Assembly (NCBI GenBank): GCA_964036295.1
Contig: OZ038471.1
Coordinates: 6,136,001-6,200,000 of the forward strand
DNA: 64,000 nt
DNA from: Plumapathes pennacea
Taxonomy: Eukaryota > Cnidaria > Anthozoa > Antipatharia > Myriopathidae
Direction of reading: 5' to 3'
In this document: in pieces, positions 62,855-64,000 of the stretch
Layout of the letters: each line of letters starts with the position of its first letter
Numbering within the stretch: position 1 is the first letter of the stretch
The notes under the pieces: model-generated
The model's input: the letters and a program-made list of their open reading frames with translations, nothing else
Databases searched by the model: none
What the model was told of the DNA's origin: nothing
Program-made: the position numbers and the translations under genes

Positions 62855-64000
62855 ATGGCGGACGACACGAACCACGAGGAGCCGAAAAACAAAAAGGCCA
62901 AATCGAAAAAACGAAAAAGAGAACACAGTGAAGAAAAAGATCCATCAACGGATGAGGCTGGTTCATCCAAAGTCAAAAGGCCAAGTGAATCTGAGGACAC
63001 AAGTTCCCCACAAAAACCGCAGAAGACTAGTTCGGTGCAAACGGCGCCAAGTGTTGTTTGGTCTTCGGAGCTTGATCGCAAGTTGCTCGAGGCTGTTGAA
63101 ACTTCATTGAGCAGCGTTGTGAAGAAAGGAAAAGCCAAGTTGATATTTCCAAGAGACATCGATTGGAGCTCGGTTTTAAAAGCTCTCCAAGAAGCCCCTG
63201 AAGAAATGAGCGCGAAGGATGTTCGTGCAAGATGGACTTTGCTGGCTGCAAAAGTGCGCAAACTAAGAACGGCCGAAGAAGTGTTGGCGGACGTAAAAGG
63301 TCTGTACGAGAAGGGAATGCTTTGTGTATCAAATGGAACCAGGAAACCTGCGAGCGCAAAGAAAAGCGTGGATCCGAACCTGCCTAAGAAGCCCTTCACG
63401 GCGTTCTTCATGTTTATGAACGAAAAACGGCCGCGATTGCGCGAAAAGTACCCGGAATTAGGCGTCAGTGATTTTGCAAAGAAGCTGGGCAAGAAATGGA
63501 AGGAGTTGCCAGAGGAGAAGAAGCAAAAGTACACCAACAGGTGAGTTCAATTCTTCATAAAAGAGCAAACCCCCCGAGAGGGAGGGGGGTCACTGCCAGA
63601 GAAGCTTCGCCCGAAAAGGGTACCCTTTTCAGGCTGGAAGTATGCAAAAGGGTGCCTTTTTTTTAATCTAGAGGTATATGAAACGAACATCTCATAACAT
63701 TGCCCCCTTCAAACATGTTTAATTTCATAGGTATAAGAATGAGCTAGAGCAATACAACGAAGATTTGCTGAAGTACCTTGGTGAGCGGTTTCCAGATGAG
63801 AATCCTCCCCCTTCTGCTTTTGAACTGTGGAAAGTAGGTGCGGAAAAGAAACTAAGAAAGGAAAGACCAGACATTTCTGACAGAAAGCTGAACAAGAAAC
63901 TGAAACGGCGATGGGAAAATGTGGAAGAGGAAGGGAAGTCAGCATTTGAAAAGAAGGCCAATCATTCACTTTTAACTTTTCAGAAGAGGTTGCTGAATAC
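62855..64000 (+). CDS. UBTF: UBF-like nucleolar HMG-box transcription factor, 5' part
   Basis: Exon 1 (62855-63540) ends in phase 2 and joins exon 2 (63731 to beyond 64000). The N-terminus is a lysine-rich nuclear localisation region (about 11-24, KNKKAKSKKRKREH). A UBF-type N-terminal helical domain follows (about 68-145; WSSELDRKLLEAV, ARWTLLAAKVRKLRTAEE). The first HMG box is at about 173-245 (PKKPFTAFFMFMNEKRPRL, FAKKLGKKWKELPEEKKQKY). A second box begins in exon 2 (PPPSAFELWKVGAEKKL, KKLKRRWENVEEEGKSAF). UBF family proteins carry several HMG boxes, bend rDNA and activate RNA polymerase I, so more boxes and an acidic tail are expected to the right. The intron between the exons (63541-63730) is short. 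Confidence 0.88.

Noticed and set aside
48149-63000. Large plus- or minus-strand frames made of repeats such as KKYKK or LFVSF
   Set aside because: They are translations of T-rich simple repeats in introns, not genes.

Overview
The window is nuclear DNA of a cnidarian animal, most likely a stony coral. Its genes are split into many short exons with GT/AG introns. It carries tandem secreted genes with PAN/apple, EGF, D8C and fibrinogen-like domains, a repertoire typical of anthozoans and resembling known coral skeletal organic matrix proteins. It is AT-rich and full of short fold-back transposable elements.

Layout. (1) 1-26.8 kb is an extracellular-protein cluster on the + strand. It holds the 3' end of an EGF/fibrinogen-like gene (323-3598), an orphan first exon of a type II membrane protein (5608-5836), a signal peptide-PAN-EGF-D8C gene with a broken last exon (7759-9428), a stray PAN exon copy (13148-13358) and a complete signal peptide-PAN-EGF-3x cbEGF-fibrinogen-like gene (20036-25642). 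The 3' half of the last gene and its flank (23151-26821) is a recent paralogue of window positions 1-4747. Between them lie a 1.9-kb palindrome of 67-bp repeats (10662-12524), an IS4EU/ISL2EU-like THAP/DDE transposon with 67-bp inverted ends (14297-16979) and a tRNA-derived SINE (about 17716-18078). (2) 26.8-29.5 kb is intergenic, with a degenerate ~100-bp tandem repeat. (3) 29779-42067, minus strand, is DNA polymerase beta: 15 exons including a 17-nt microexon, 336 aa. (4) 42479-60389, plus strand, is the E1 subunit of 2-oxoglutarate dehydrogenase: 27 exons, 998 aa, divergent from POLB across 411 bp. (5) 61820-62690, minus strand, is a UPF0728 (C10orf53-like) protein: 3 exons, 90 aa. (6) 62855 to the window end, plus strand, is the 5' part of a UBF-like HMG-box factor, divergent from the UPF0728 gene across 164 bp.

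The exon models for POLB, OGDH, UPF0728 and the 20036-25642 gene were built by hand. In each, splice phases agree at every junction and the summed coding length is a multiple of three. The three right-hand units are conserved housekeeping genes (base excision repair, TCA cycle, rRNA transcription) that share only position. The left cluster is a lineage-expanding secreted family. No clearly new molecular system is visible. The most unusual items are the large palindromic minisatellite, exon-level turnover in the EGF/fibrinogen-like paralogues, the near-intact THAP/DDE transposon and the density of fold-back elements in POLB and OGDH introns.
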